Notes: generated by a model not told the origin, from the letters alone. A stretch of 64,000 nucleotides of DNA from JAAFHB01 sp037133495 (GCA_037133495.1 JBAXOA010000002.1:28436-92435); one strand, 5' to 3'; shown: positions 37,659 through 46,340, counted from the first letter of the stretch. Program-made: numbers and translations.

Positions 37659-38531
37659 TTGCTTCCGTACCTGATTTTTTTTCCGGTTCTGGTCTTTGCT
37701 GCAAAAAGACGAAACATTCAAAAGATTGATTGGATTGATTTTACTGCTTTTGTAATTTATCTGCTGCCTACAGCATTTATAGAGGTAAAGCCTGCAGGTG
37801 ATCTTCCCTTTAATGGTGAAGGTTTCGATTCGATTTACCGGATTGTTCTGATTGTTTCAGCCGTTTATTCTTTCGGTGTGGTCAGAGGCCTCAATAACAT
37901 TGGCTTTTTTCCGGTTTTTAATATTAGATCTTTTTGGACTTCAATATGGGTTTGGTTTGTATTTTACCTTTTTGTCCTGATTATAGGATTCAACGTTAAT
38001 TTTATTAAATATGTTGGTCATGAAATTATCGACCAGGCACTGCTGAACAAAATAGCGGTTACACTTATTGCAACTTTTTTCCACACCGCGATTTTTGAAG
38101 AACTATTCTTCAGGGGCATTTTACTCAATATGCTTACTAAAAGAATCGGACAAGCTAAATCGTGGCTGATCTTCTGGGTTTCCGGACTGATTATTTCAAT
38201 TCCTATGGCATTACTTGTCGGCTACACTTTGAAGGGCGGGATGCAATGGTTCCCGGCTTTAATGACTATCTTAATATTTACCGCCGCCTTTTTTATTGAA
38301 AGAGCAAAGAAGAGTGATTCAGGTGTTTACACTGGTCTGGCAATTACGAGTGTAATATTCGGTCTTGTTCATTACCATTCTCATGCAATTATCTATATCG
38401 GCTTCGCATGTATCGCCGGTTGGGCTTATGGATACACCTATCTCAAAACAAAAAATGTCTTCTACAGTGCAATTGTTCACACTTTGGTTAATAGTTCTGT
38501 ACTGATTTTCGGATTTGAATTTATAAAATAA
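37659..38531 (+). CDS. CPBP-family intramembrane metalloprotease (CAAX protease/Abi type)
   Basis: A 290-residue polytopic membrane protein if translated from TTG 37659. The CPBP motifs are all present: EELFFRG (EExxxR, about residues 148-154), FGLVHYH (FxxxH) and HTLVN (HxxxN). The active site is therefore intact, and the family cleaves substrates within the membrane or acts in immunity and sorting. No ATG occurs before the EExxxR motif, so expression needs the TTG, read-through of TAA 37632-37634, or a different reading of that base. It is followed after 37 bases by the GH31 gene. Confidence 0.75.
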   Translation: MLPYLIFFPVLVFAAKRRNIQKIDWIDFTAFVIYLLPTAFIEVKPAGDLPFNGEGFDSIYRIVLIVSAVYSFGVVRGLNNIGFFPVFNIRSFWTSIWVWFVFYLFVLIIGFNVNFIKYVGHEIIDQALLNKIAVTLIATFFHTAIFEELFFRGILLNMLTKRIGQAKSWLIFWVSGLIISIPMALLVGYTLKGGMQWFPALMTILIFTAAFFIERAKKSDSGVYTGLAITSVIFGLVHYHSHAIIYIGFACIAGWAYGYTYLKTKNVFYSAIVHTLVNSSVLIFGFEFIK

Positions 38532-38568
38532 CTACAATTTCTATTCTTAACACAAATTACTTATCGCT

Positions 38569-40353
38569 ATGTCCGGACTATTAAGATCAAGAAAAATTGT
38601 GAAATACGGAATAATTACTGTCTCCATATTAGCACTGATTTACTATTTCGGCTTTGCCTGGCCTTTTCGCGGAACTCCATTTAATGCTCAACGTCATGGA
38701 AATCCTCCCCTGACACCGCCTTGGGCTTTGGAATGCTGGCTGTGGGAAGACGATGTAAATACTTCATCGCGCATCGACACCCTTCTTGAAGGATATGCCA
38801 AAAATGATATTCCTGTGCGTACAGTTATTTTAGACAGTCCATGGAGTTTGCGATATAATGATTTTGTGATAGATACGTTGTTGTATCCTAAACCAAAAGA
38901 GTGGTTCGGAAAAATGCAGAATAACGGTTACCGGGTGGTGCTTTGGATGACTACTATGGTCAATAGTCAAAGTCAGGATACCCGTATTAAACTATCAGAT
39001 TCGTGGTTTAATGAGGCAAAAGAGAAAGGTTATCTCGCAGGAAAAGGCGACCAGATCAAATGGTGGAAAGGGAAGGGCGGTTTTATTGATTACACCAATC
39101 CTGAGGCTATGAAGTGGTGGCGCGGGATGCAACAAAAGGTATTTGATTATGGCATAGATGGATGGAAATTAGACGGAACAGCGACTCTTTTTTATACCAT
39201 GATCGGACCGGTTCCATTGTTTTATAAAATGACCCGGTCGGGGTTGATGACCGCACGAACCTATATGGATCATTATTACCGCGATGAGTATTTACACGGT
39301 CTCACTCAGAACCCGGAATTTGCAACCATGTCTCGTGCCATCGACCGTTGGTATCATCCTGAAGGATTTGCTCCGATCGATGCTTCTCCGGTTAATTGGG
39401 TTGGTGATCAGAAGCATACATGGGAGTCAACCGGAAAAATAACGGAAGAGGACCTGCAAAATAAAGATATTGCCATGGCTGGTATCGATGGTATAGAACT
39501 GGCAATGCAAAATATTATGGCTAGTGCAAAGGTGGGTTATAATATTATTGGTTCTGATGTAGCCGGGTTCTCAGGGAAGACGATTCCTCCGCGTCTGTAT
39601 ATCCGCTGGACACAATTTTCCGCTTTCTGTGGATTGTTTCTTAACGGAGGTCATGGCGAAAGGGCTTTATGGAAAAGATCGGCCCAGGAACTGGAAATTA
39701 TCCGGAAGTTTTCGTGGCTGCATACCGAACTGGTTCCCTATATGTACACTTATGTTGTGAAGGCTCACAATGGCGGAAAAGTGCTGCAGCGTCCGGTAGA
39801 AGGCAAATATCATTATCTCTTTGGAGATCAGTTTCTTGTAGCTCCAATTTATAAGGACGAATTAAAGAATAAAGTAACTTTGCCTGAAGGAAAATGGCGG
39901 TATTTCTTTGATGATAAGGCGATAATCGAAGGACCCATTACTTTTGAACGGGAGTTTCCGCTCGATGAATATCCGGTTTATATCCGCGAAGGTGCCATCG
40001 TTCCAATGGATATTAAACGTGAATATACCCGAATCGGAAATCAAAATTCAACAGGCTACCTGACACTTCTGATCTACCCGAATGGTAAAAATGAATTTAC
40101 TGTTTATCATCCAGATAAAAGCGGCAGCACGACCGTAACGGTAACAGACGATTCTGAAAAAATTTCTGTCATACTGGAAAATATCCATAAACCACATATC
40201 CTTAATATTAATATTCCTTCAAAACCGAAAAAAGTTGCACTGGATCATATCTTTCTTCAGGATTCAGTCAATTATAATTTTGATCAAAAACTGCATAAAT
40301 TAATCATAAAAACAGATAATTACATTACCGGTAATTACATAATATACAAGTAG
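38569..40353 (+). CDS. membrane-anchored glycoside hydrolase family 31 enzyme
   Basis: A 594-residue GH31 enzyme. An N-terminal transmembrane segment at about residues 12-30 (YGIITVSILALIYYFGFAW) with a short positively charged head suggests an uncleaved anchor or a poor signal peptide. The catalytic nucleophile is Asp202 in DGWKLDGTAT and the acid/base is Asp330 in GSDVAGFSG. The C-terminal beta-domains include FLVAPIYKDELKNK and VPMDI. The usual N-terminal galactose-mutarotase-like domain of GH31 is absent, and the barrel starts almost directly after the anchor (PPWALECWLWEDD). The substrate is unknown: GH31 includes alpha-glucosidases, alpha-xylosidases, alpha-galactosidases and sulfoquinovosidases. 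Confidence 0.9.
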   Translation: MSGLLRSRKIVKYGIITVSILALIYYFGFAWPFRGTPFNAQRHGNPPLTPPWALECWLWEDDVNTSSRIDTLLEGYAKNDIPVRTVILDSPWSLRYNDFVIDTLLYPKPKEWFGKMQNNGYRVVLWMTTMVNSQSQDTRIKLSDSWFNEAKEKGYLAGKGDQIKWWKGKGGFIDYTNPEAMKWWRGMQQKVFDYGIDGWKLDGTATLFYTMIGPVPLFYKMTRSGLMTARTYMDHYYRDEYLHGLTQNPEFATMSRAIDRWYHPEGFAPIDASPVNWVGDQKHTWESTGKITEEDLQNKDIAMAGIDGIELAMQNIMASAKVGYNIIGSDVAGFSGKTIPPRLYIRWTQFSAFCGLFLNGGHGERALWKRSAQELEIIRKFSWLHTELVPYMYTYVVKAHNGGKVLQRPVEGKYHYLFGDQFLVAPIYKDELKNKVTLPEGKWRYFFDDKAIIEGPITFEREFPLDEYPVYIREGAIVPMDIKREYTRIGNQNSTGYLTLLIYPNGKNEFTVYHPDKSGSTTVTVTDDSEKISVILENIHKPHILNINIPSKPKKVALDHIFLQDSVNYNFDQKLHKLIIKTDNYITGNYIIYK

Positions 40354-40544
40354 TCTTTGCTGAATAAAATCATTGTTTTTTAATTGGAAATATCCCCCTC
40401 ATTTACATAAAAGATGATTTAGTCTTCTGATAATCACTTATTTAGAAAGATTATAAATTGCCTTTCCCGGATAAAAAATATGTTGGAAAGGGAGAATATG
40501 ATCATATATTTACAGTCAGTGAACTAATTAAAATCAACCTCTTT

Positions 40545-41654
40545 ATGGAAAACAAACAACTCTCCTTCTATGAGGAAGTCCGTGGGGATGGAACGTCCCG
40601 TAGAGATTTTCTTAAGTTTTGCACAACAATGGCTGCTTTTTTAGGATTAGAATCCAGTGGCGTAGGGCAGATTGTAAAAGCGCTTGAGACAAAACCCCGG
40701 CTTCCGGTTATCTGGTTTCATTTTCAGGAATGCACTTGTTGCAGCGAATCTTTTATCCGGGCATCACACCCAATTGTTGCCAATATTGTTTTAGACAAGA
40801 TATCGCTCGACTATCAGGAAACGCTTATGGCTGCTTCCGGTTTTCAGGCTGAGGAAGCCTATAAATCGGTTATGGCAAAATTTCCCGGAGAATACATTGT
40901 GATGGTTGAAGGTTCGATACCGACAGAAAATGAGGCATATTGCTGCATTGGAGGCCGGAGCGCTCTTCAGATTTTGAAAGAGGCTGTTGCCAATTGCAAG
41001 GCAGTTGTAGCCTGGGGTAACTGCGCATCTGCAGGCTGCGTTCAGGCTGCCCGGCCTAATCCAACCGGGGCCAAGCCGGTTCATAAAGTGATCAGCGGCA
41101 AACCGGTTATTAATGTCCAGGGTTGTCCTCCGATTGCCGATGTTATGGCTGGAGTAGTTGTTCACCTGCTTACTTTTGATCGTATTCCTCAGCTCGATGA
41201 ACTGGGACGACCTAAGGCTTTTTATTCACGGCGTGTTCACGATACCTGCTATCGCCGTGCAAATTTTGACGCCGGATTATTTGTCGAATCGTTTGACGAC
41301 GAGGGTGCAAAGCGTGGCTATTGTCTTTATAAAATGGGATGCAAAGGTCCTGTTACCTATAACTCATGTGGTATTATTAAATGGAATGACGGTGTAAGTT
41401 ATCCAATCCAGTCTGGTCATCCATGCATTGGATGTTCGGAAGAAGGATTTTGGGATAACGGACCTTTCTATCAGCATCTGCCAAGTGTTGCAGGATTCGG
41501 AATTGAAACAACAGCCGATAAAATTGGACTCGGACTTGGTATTGCTACTGCTGTTGGTGTAGCTGGTCATGCTATTGTCACCAATATCCGTAAAAACAAA
41601 GAGTTATCTAATGCCCCTGAGACAGTTTCCAAAATTGAAAACCCTAAAGTATAA
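40545..41654 (+). CDS. hyaA: [NiFe] uptake hydrogenase small subunit, six-Cys proximal cluster type
   Basis: A 369-residue electron-transfer subunit of a membrane-bound group 1 hydrogenase. The frame is open from TTG 40458, but ATG 40545 gives the normal N-terminus with a Tat signal (SRRDFLK, Arg19-Arg20). Proximal-cluster cysteines are 63, 65 and 66 (ECTCCSES), 160 and 165 (GNCASAGC) and 194 (QGCPP). This six-Cys set matches E. coli HyaA, where it ligates the 4Fe-3S cluster of oxygen-tolerant enzymes. Distal and medial cluster residues follow (DTCYRR, GYCLYKMGC, HPCIGCSE). A C-terminal hydrophobic helix (GLGIATAVGVAGHAIV) anchors it. It lies five bases before hyaB. The 191-base leader holds a weak CCTTTCC/GGAAAGG hairpin at 40461-40491. 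Confidence 0.96.
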   Translation: MENKQLSFYEEVRGDGTSRRDFLKFCTTMAAFLGLESSGVGQIVKALETKPRLPVIWFHFQECTCCSESFIRASHPIVANIVLDKISLDYQETLMAASGFQAEEAYKSVMAKFPGEYIVMVEGSIPTENEAYCCIGGRSALQILKEAVANCKAVVAWGNCASAGCVQAARPNPTGAKPVHKVISGKPVINVQGCPPIADVMAGVVVHLLTFDRIPQLDELGRPKAFYSRRVHDTCYRRANFDAGLFVESFDDEGAKRGYCLYKMGCKGPVTYNSCGIIKWNDGVSYPIQSGHPCIGCSEEGFWDNGPFYQHLPSVAGFGIETTADKIGLGLGIATAVGVAGHAIVTNIRKNKELSNAPETVSKIENPKV

Positions 41655-41659
41655 TCACC

Positions 41660-43381
41660 ATGGCTGAAAGAATCGTTATAGATCCCATCACCCGAATTGA
41701 AGGTCACTTACGGGTTGAAATTGAAGTTAATAATGGAATAATCACAGATGCTTTTAGTGCAGGAACGATGGTTCGAGGCATTGAAACGATATTAAAAGGG
41801 CGCGATCCGCGCGATGCATGGGCTTTTGTTGGCCGTGTCTGCGGCGTTTGCACTTCTACCCATTCGCTTACTTCTGTGAGAACCGTTGAAAATGCATTGG
41901 GAATATCTGTTCCTCCCAATGCCGAAATTATTCGCAACCTCATGGCACAGGCATTGTATATCCAGGATCATGTCGTTCATTTTTATGTGCTCCATGCACT
42001 CGATTGGGTGGATGTGGTCTCCGCACTAAAAGCTAATCCTGCTGAAGCATCACGGATTGCGCAAAGTATTTCTCCCTGGCCAAAAAGTTCTGTTGGTTAT
42101 TTTACTGATATTCAGAAACGGTTTAAAAATTTTGTTGAAAGCGGACAATTAGGCATTTTTGCCAATGGCTATTGGGGTCATTCTGCTTATAAACTTCCGC
42201 CTGAAGTGAACCTTATCGCGGTGGCGCATTACCTCGAAGCCCTCGAATGGCAAAAAGAACTGGTGAAAGTGCATACTATTTTTGGAGGCAAAAATCCGCA
42301 TCCAAATTACCTGGTTGGAGGGGTGCCATGTTCCATAAATATAGAGGAAGCCAATGCAGTGAATGCGGAGCGGCTCGCGATGGTTGGGAAACTCTTCGAA
42401 GATGCTAAAACCTTTGTTAATCAGGTTTATATCCCCGATTTGCTTGCAATAGCATCTTACTACAAGAGCGATTGGGGCGCCATCGGAGGTGGATTAACCA
42501 ATTATATGTCATTTGGCGATTTTCCGACTAACGGTTACAACAATCCGGATAGCTTTAAAATGCCCCGTGGCGTTATCCTGAACCGTGATCTTAGTAAAAT
42601 TCACGAGATCAAAGCCGATGATCCGCAACAGATACAGGAATATGTAAATAATTCGTGGTACAATTATTCGAAAGGCGATGCCGTAGGATTACACCCTTGG
42701 GATGGTGAGACCAACCTGAATTATACAGGTCCAAAACCTCCTTACGATCATCTCGATGTATCCAAAAAATACAGCTGGGTTAAGACACCTCGTTGGAAAG
42801 GATACCCGATGGAAGTTGGTCCGCTTGCCCGAATGTTGGTTGGATATGCCTCAGGACGCGCTGATTATAAGGCTGTCATCGAAAGCACACTTGCCGCCTT
42901 GAATGTGCCGGTGACCGCGTTGTTCTCCACTCTTGGACGGACAGCAGCCCGCGGACTTGAAACAAAATTAACTTGCGACTGGGCACTTGAATCGTACGGG
43001 CAACTGTTGGCCAACATTAAAAATGGAGATACCCGCACTCAGAATAACGTGAAATGGGAACCATCAACCTGGCCGAAGAGTGCCAAAGGGATCGGAATGG
43101 TGGAAGCACCTCGTGGAGCCTTGTCTCACTTTATTGTAATCGAAGACAAGAAAATTGCCAATTATCAATTGGTTGTACCAACTACCTGGAATGCTTCACC
43201 ACGCGATGCAAAAGGAAAAAGATCTGCATACGAAGAATCACTGATCGGTACGCCGGTCGCTGATCCAAAAGTGCCACTCGAAGTCCTTCGTACCATACAC
43301 TCCTTCGACCCTTGCCTTGCCTGCGCAGTGCATGTTTACGATGAAAATGGAACTACTCTTCACGATCTTAAAACTTACTAA
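41660..43381 (+). CDS. hyaB: [NiFe] uptake hydrogenase large subunit
   Basis: A 573-residue catalytic subunit that binds the NiFe(CN)2CO centre and oxidises H2 in the periplasm; it is exported by the small subunit's Tat signal. The N-terminal motif is RIEGHLRVE. The L1 motif RVCGVCTSTH contributes Cys61 and Cys64. The L2 motif DPCLACAVH contributes Cys552 and Cys555, with His558 as the cleavage point. The final 15 residues (559-573) should be removed by the HyaD-type protease. The length is typical for group 1 enzymes. The start is five bases after hyaA and the stop is three bases before hyaC, so the genes form one tight operon. Confidence 0.97.
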   Translation: MAERIVIDPITRIEGHLRVEIEVNNGIITDAFSAGTMVRGIETILKGRDPRDAWAFVGRVCGVCTSTHSLTSVRTVENALGISVPPNAEIIRNLMAQALYIQDHVVHFYVLHALDWVDVVSALKANPAEASRIAQSISPWPKSSVGYFTDIQKRFKNFVESGQLGIFANGYWGHSAYKLPPEVNLIAVAHYLEALEWQKELVKVHTIFGGKNPHPNYLVGGVPCSINIEEANAVNAERLAMVGKLFEDAKTFVNQVYIPDLLAIASYYKSDWGAIGGGLTNYMSFGDFPTNGYNNPDSFKMPRGVILNRDLSKIHEIKADDPQQIQEYVNNSWYNYSKGDAVGLHPWDGETNLNYTGPKPPYDHLDVSKKYSWVKTPRWKGYPMEVGPLARMLVGYASGRADYKAVIESTLAALNVPVTALFSTLGRTAARGLETKLTCDWALESYGQLLANIKNGDTRTQNNVKWEPSTWPKSAKGIGMVEAPRGALSHFIVIEDKKIANYQLVVPTTWNASPRDAKGKRSAYEESLIGTPVADPKVPLEVLRTIHSFDPCLACAVHVYDENGTTLHDLKTY

Positions 43382-43384
43382 GCT

Positions 43385-44104
43385 ATGAGAAGCAGATCCA
43401 TACCCTTGCGGGAAGTGTATGTGTGGGAATTGCCTGTCCGTTTCTATCACTGGATTAATATGTTATGCGTTATTTCGCTGGTTATTACCGGATTTGTGAT
43501 AGGCAATCCTCCTGCATTTATGAGCGGAACTGAAGCTTATTTTAATTATTGGTTTGGAACAGTGAGATTTATTCATTTTGTAAGTGCTTTTCTATTTTTC
43601 TTCAATTTTATATTCAGAACTTATTGGGGATTTTACGGAAATGAATTCTCACGCTGGACTAATTTTATTCCGCTTAAACGTTGCCAGTGGAAAGAAATTA
43701 TTGACGTGATAAAAGTTGATGTATTGCAGATTACACACAAAAAAATAGATTCAATCGGTCATAATGCATTGGCTAGTTTCATTTATTTTATCACTTTCCT
43801 GATTTTTCTTTTGCAGTGCCTTACCGGATTTGGAATGTATTCGGCTATGAGTCAGTCTTCGTTTCCAAAATTATTCGCATGGATCGTTCCTTTTCTGGGC
43901 GGTGATATGAGCGTTAGACAACTTCATCACATTTCGATGTGGGGCTTCATAATCTTTGCCATCGTTCATGTGTACCTGGTATTTTATCATGACTATATCG
44001 AACGTCGGGGAGTAACTTCATCGATGATCGGAGGTTGGAAATTTATCGAGGAAGATGTGATTGAGCGCCATGAGGCTAAAACAGAAGAATGTCCTAAAGA
44101 GTAA
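43385..44104 (+). CDS. hyaC: Ni/Fe-hydrogenase b-type cytochrome subunit
   Basis: A 239-residue di-haem membrane protein that anchors the hydrogenase and passes electrons from the small subunit to quinone. Transmembrane segments start with VRFYHWINMLCVISLVITG, followed by VRFIHFVSAFLFFFNFIF, ALASFIYFITFLIFLLQ and LHHISMWGFIIFAIVHVYLV. Histidines in YHW, IHF, QLHH and VHVY are candidate haem ligands, as in HyaC/HupC. The length matches the family. It follows hyaB by three bases. After its stop there is an 11-bp inverted repeat before hyaD. Confidence 0.95.
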   Translation: MRSRSIPLREVYVWELPVRFYHWINMLCVISLVITGFVIGNPPAFMSGTEAYFNYWFGTVRFIHFVSAFLFFFNFIFRTYWGFYGNEFSRWTNFIPLKRCQWKEIIDVIKVDVLQITHKKIDSIGHNALASFIYFITFLIFLLQCLTGFGMYSAMSQSSFPKLFAWIVPFLGGDMSVRQLHHISMWGFIIFAIVHVYLVFYHDYIERRGVTSSMIGGWKFIEEDVIERHEAKTEECPKE

Positions 44105-44127
44105 TTGTGAAGATTTTGCTGCATAAA

Positions 44128-44174
44128 AAGTGACCGGGAGACTCGTCAATTACAGAACAGTCACCCGGTCACTT
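44128..44174. terminator. inverted repeat between hyaC and hyaD
   Basis: AAGTGACCGGG (44128-44138) and CCCGGTCACTT (44164-44174) are perfect 11-bp inverted repeats around a 25-base loop. They end eight bases before the hyaD ATG. The structure could be a partial terminator or an mRNA-stabilising hairpin that sets a lower level of HyaD than of HyaABC, or could sequester the hyaD start region. No clear U-run follows, so full termination is doubtful. Confidence 0.55.
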
Positions 44175-44181
44175 CATTTTA

Positions 44182-44682
44182 ATGAAATTTTCGTTTAAAA
44201 TTGATATTTTGACAATACCACAAAACAATATCCTTGTACTTGGGATAGGAAATATATTGATGAATGATGAGGGCGTTGGAATTCAGGTAATTGCAAGGCT
44301 AGAAAGTGAAGGCTTTAAGGTTGCTGATCTGATGGATGGTGGAACGGGTGGATTTCATCTGCTCGGATTTATTCAATCGTATGCAAAGGTGATCGTCATT
44401 GATGCAGCGCTCGATTCTTTTCCGGCAGGACATGTCAGAGTGCTGCACCCAAAATATGCTAAGGATTTTCCAAAGCAGCTCAGCGCTCATGAGATTGGGC
44501 TTAAAGACTTGCTTGATGCTGCTTTTCTTCTGGGAAATATGCCTGAAATTCATCTGGTCGCCATATCAGTCAAAGATTTTCAGGAGATGGGAATGGAGCT
44601 GACTCCCGAGATTGAAAAGGCTATTCCGGAGGCGATTAAGTGTGTTAAGGATTTGGTGGAGAAGCTTCGTAAAAACGGATGA
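44182..44682 (+). CDS. hyaD: hydrogenase maturation endopeptidase
   Basis: A 166-residue protease that removes the C-terminal extension of the large subunit after nickel insertion. Nickel-sensing residues of the HybD/HyaD family are visible: Glu30 in LGIGNILMNDEGVG, Asp74 in VIVIDA and His103 in SAHEIGLKD. The chosen ATG gives about 14 residues before the conserved NNILVLGIGN; a slightly later start is possible but no better ATG exists. It completes the hyaABCD set. A transposase element follows 67 bases downstream, between this operon and the convergent hyp operon. Confidence 0.93.
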   Translation: MKFSFKIDILTIPQNNILVLGIGNILMNDEGVGIQVIARLESEGFKVADLMDGGTGGFHLLGFIQSYAKVIVIDAALDSFPAGHVRVLHPKYAKDFPKQLSAHEIGLKDLLDAAFLLGNMPEIHLVAISVKDFQEMGMELTPEIEKAIPEAIKCVKDLVEKLRKNG

Positions 44683-44749
44683 GGTCGTTTCGGCTCCGAA
44701 ATATTTTTTCCGTTAATACTTTGCAAATCTGCTGCTTTCATAGAATAAT

Positions 44750-45380
44750 AAGGTGCAGAGCACCGCAATATTTGTAGGAATTTTATTGTCACCAACCAAG
44801 AAGGTACAACGTACCGTAATAATCTAATATATGGCTGATACATTTACCAAATGCTATGTTCACCTTGTATTTGCAGTCAAGAATCGGGATGCACTTATTC
44901 AAAAAGAGTGGAAAACTGAATTAGAGATGTACATTACTGCAATCATCCAAAATCATAAACACAAGCTTTTATCTGTTTACGCCAGGCCTGATCATATCCA
45001 TATTTTTATCGGCTATAATGTTAACCAATTGATTCCAGATTTAGTGGAGGAAATCAAAACATCAAGTAATGCATGGATAAAGAACAACAGTATTTCAAAG
45101 TTCAAATTTGAATGGCAACGGGGATACGGTGCATTTACACATTCTCATTCCCAAATAGATGTAGTAATCCAGTATATAAAACAACAGGAAATTCATCATC
45201 AGAAAAGGATGTTTCGCGAAGAATATTTGGAATTACTCCAGAAAAACGAAGTTGAATTTAAAGATGAATATGTTTTCTTTTTCTTCGATGATGTGTTTAA
45301 TCAGGAATGATATTCCGGTACGTTGTACCTTTTGTGATTATATCATCTACTACTACAAATATCAACGGTGCGCTGCACCT
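44750..45380. mobile_element. single-gene HUH transposase element flanked by inverted two-palindrome units
   Basis: Upstream of the transposase are two palindromes: AAGGTGCAGAGCACCG (44750-44765) and AAGGTACAACGTACCG (44801-44816). Downstream are their inverted counterparts: CGGTACGTTGTACCTT (45316-45331), an exact reverse complement of the second, and CGGTGCGCTGCACCT (45366-45380), close to the reverse complement of the first. The spacers also match when inverted (AATATTTGTAG against CTACAAATAT). The whole is thus a gene between inverted ~70-base units, as expected for a REP-associated tyrosine transposase locus. It sits between the convergent hya and hyp operons and disrupts no gene. Confidence 0.82.
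44831..45310 (+). CDS. IS200-like/REP-associated tyrosine (Y1, HUH) transposase
   Basis: A 159-residue HUH nuclease of the Y1 transposase superfamily. The metal-binding HUH motif is His55-Ile-His57 in RPDHIHIFIG and the catalytic tyrosine is probably Tyr115 in VVIQYIKQQE. The opening CYVHLVFAVKNRDALI is typical of the IS200-like domain. It is complete, with no frameshift. The flanking inverted palindromic units suggest a REP-associated transposase rather than an ordinary IS200. It is unrelated in function to the hydrogenase genes around it. Confidence 0.92.
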   Translation: MADTFTKCYVHLVFAVKNRDALIQKEWKTELEMYITAIIQNHKHKLLSVYARPDHIHIFIGYNVNQLIPDLVEEIKTSSNAWIKNNSISKFKFEWQRGYGAFTHSHSQIDVVIQYIKQQEIHHQKRMFREEYLELLQKNEVEFKDEYVFFFFDDVFNQE

Positions 45381-45458
45381 CTGGTTCTTTTTAAACCTAA
45401 AGCATTGTCTAATTGCTTTAAAGGTTATGTGACCGATTAACAACCACTTTATTGATAT

Positions 45459-46283
45459 TTAGAAGGGCTGTCTCCCTAGCCATTCATACCACAAATCCAT
45501 CCCTTCGCCGGTTTTGGCGGATACCAGAATAAATTCCAGATTCGGGTTGATCGAACGGGCATAACTGATCGCCTTCTCCGTATCAAAATCAACATAAGGA
45601 AGCAAATCCGACTTATTGATGATGCACAGGTGCGAGGTCTGAAACATATACGGATATTTTAGCGGTTTATCCTCTCCTTCGGTAGTGCTGATTACAACAA
45701 CCCTCTTGAACTCCCCAAGGTCAAACATAGCCGGACAAACCAGATTTCCAACATTTTCTATAAATAAAATCGATCCTGTTTCGACCTCCAGCTTTTGTAA
45801 AGCCATCTCCACCATTCGGGCATCAAGATGACAGCCTGAACCAGTGTTGATCTGTATGGCAGGTGCTCCGGATTTTTCAATCCGCTCGGCATCAAGCAAC
45901 GTCTGCTGATCACCTTCAATCACTGCTATGTTCCGGGATGAAATCAAGGCTTTAATCGTCTTTTCAAGAATACTGGTCTTTCCTGAACCCGGTGAACTGA
46001 CCAAATTCAAACAAAGGACCTTTCTTCCCTCAAAAAATCTGCGATTAAGCTGTGCCAGTTTATTGTTCTCTGAAAGAATATCCGTGTTAAGACTGATCAT
46101 TTTGCGGCCTGAATGGTCATGTGAATGTGTATGATGATCATCTCCATGTTCATGTGAGTGTGAATGATCATGGTCGTGATCATGGTCGTGATTATGATCA
46201 TGGCTGCCACTGTGATCATGTTCATGATGGCGATTGTAGATTTTTAATTCCTCTGAGTCGCCGCATCCGCAAGTTTCGCACAT
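45459..46283 (-). CDS. hypB: hydrogenase nickel incorporation GTPase
   Basis: A 274-residue GTPase that delivers nickel to the large subunit precursor with HypA. The N-terminal MCETCGCGDSEE carries the CxxCGC high-affinity nickel site. A histidine-rich tract at about residues 19-57 can store nickel, as in the longer HypB/CooJ-like forms. The G-domain has the P-loop SSPGSGKTS (96-104), the switch motifs EGDQQTLLDA and GCHLDARM, and NKSD for guanine recognition. It is the last gene of the hyp operon, 57 bases after hypA. Repeats in the DNA of the His tract are simply its codons. Confidence 0.96.
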   Translation of the reverse strand: MCETCGCGDSEELKIYNRHHEHDHSGSHDHNHDHDHDHDHSHSHEHGDDHHTHSHDHSGRKMISLNTDILSENNKLAQLNRRFFEGRKVLCLNLVSSPGSGKTSILEKTIKALISSRNIAVIEGDQQTLLDAERIEKSGAPAIQINTGSGCHLDARMVEMALQKLEVETGSILFIENVGNLVCPAMFDLGEFKRVVVISTTEGEDKPLKYPYMFQTSHLCIINKSDLLPYVDFDTEKAISYARSINPNLEFILVSAKTGEGMDLWYEWLGRQPF

Positions 46284-46340
46284 AATAGTTTATTTAAAAG
46301 TTGTCAGGGATAATCTGATAATTTAAAATTTAAGTATTTG

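Noticed and set aside
40458..40544. Upstream extension of the hydrogenase small subunit from TTG
   Set aside because: It would put 29 residues ahead of the Tat signal, unlike family members; ATG 40545 gives the normal N-terminus.
46105..46230. Repetitive CATGATC/CATGGTC DNA tract
   Set aside because: It is the codon pattern of the HypB histidine-rich segment; the similar tract at 52310-52430 codes for the transporter His loop.
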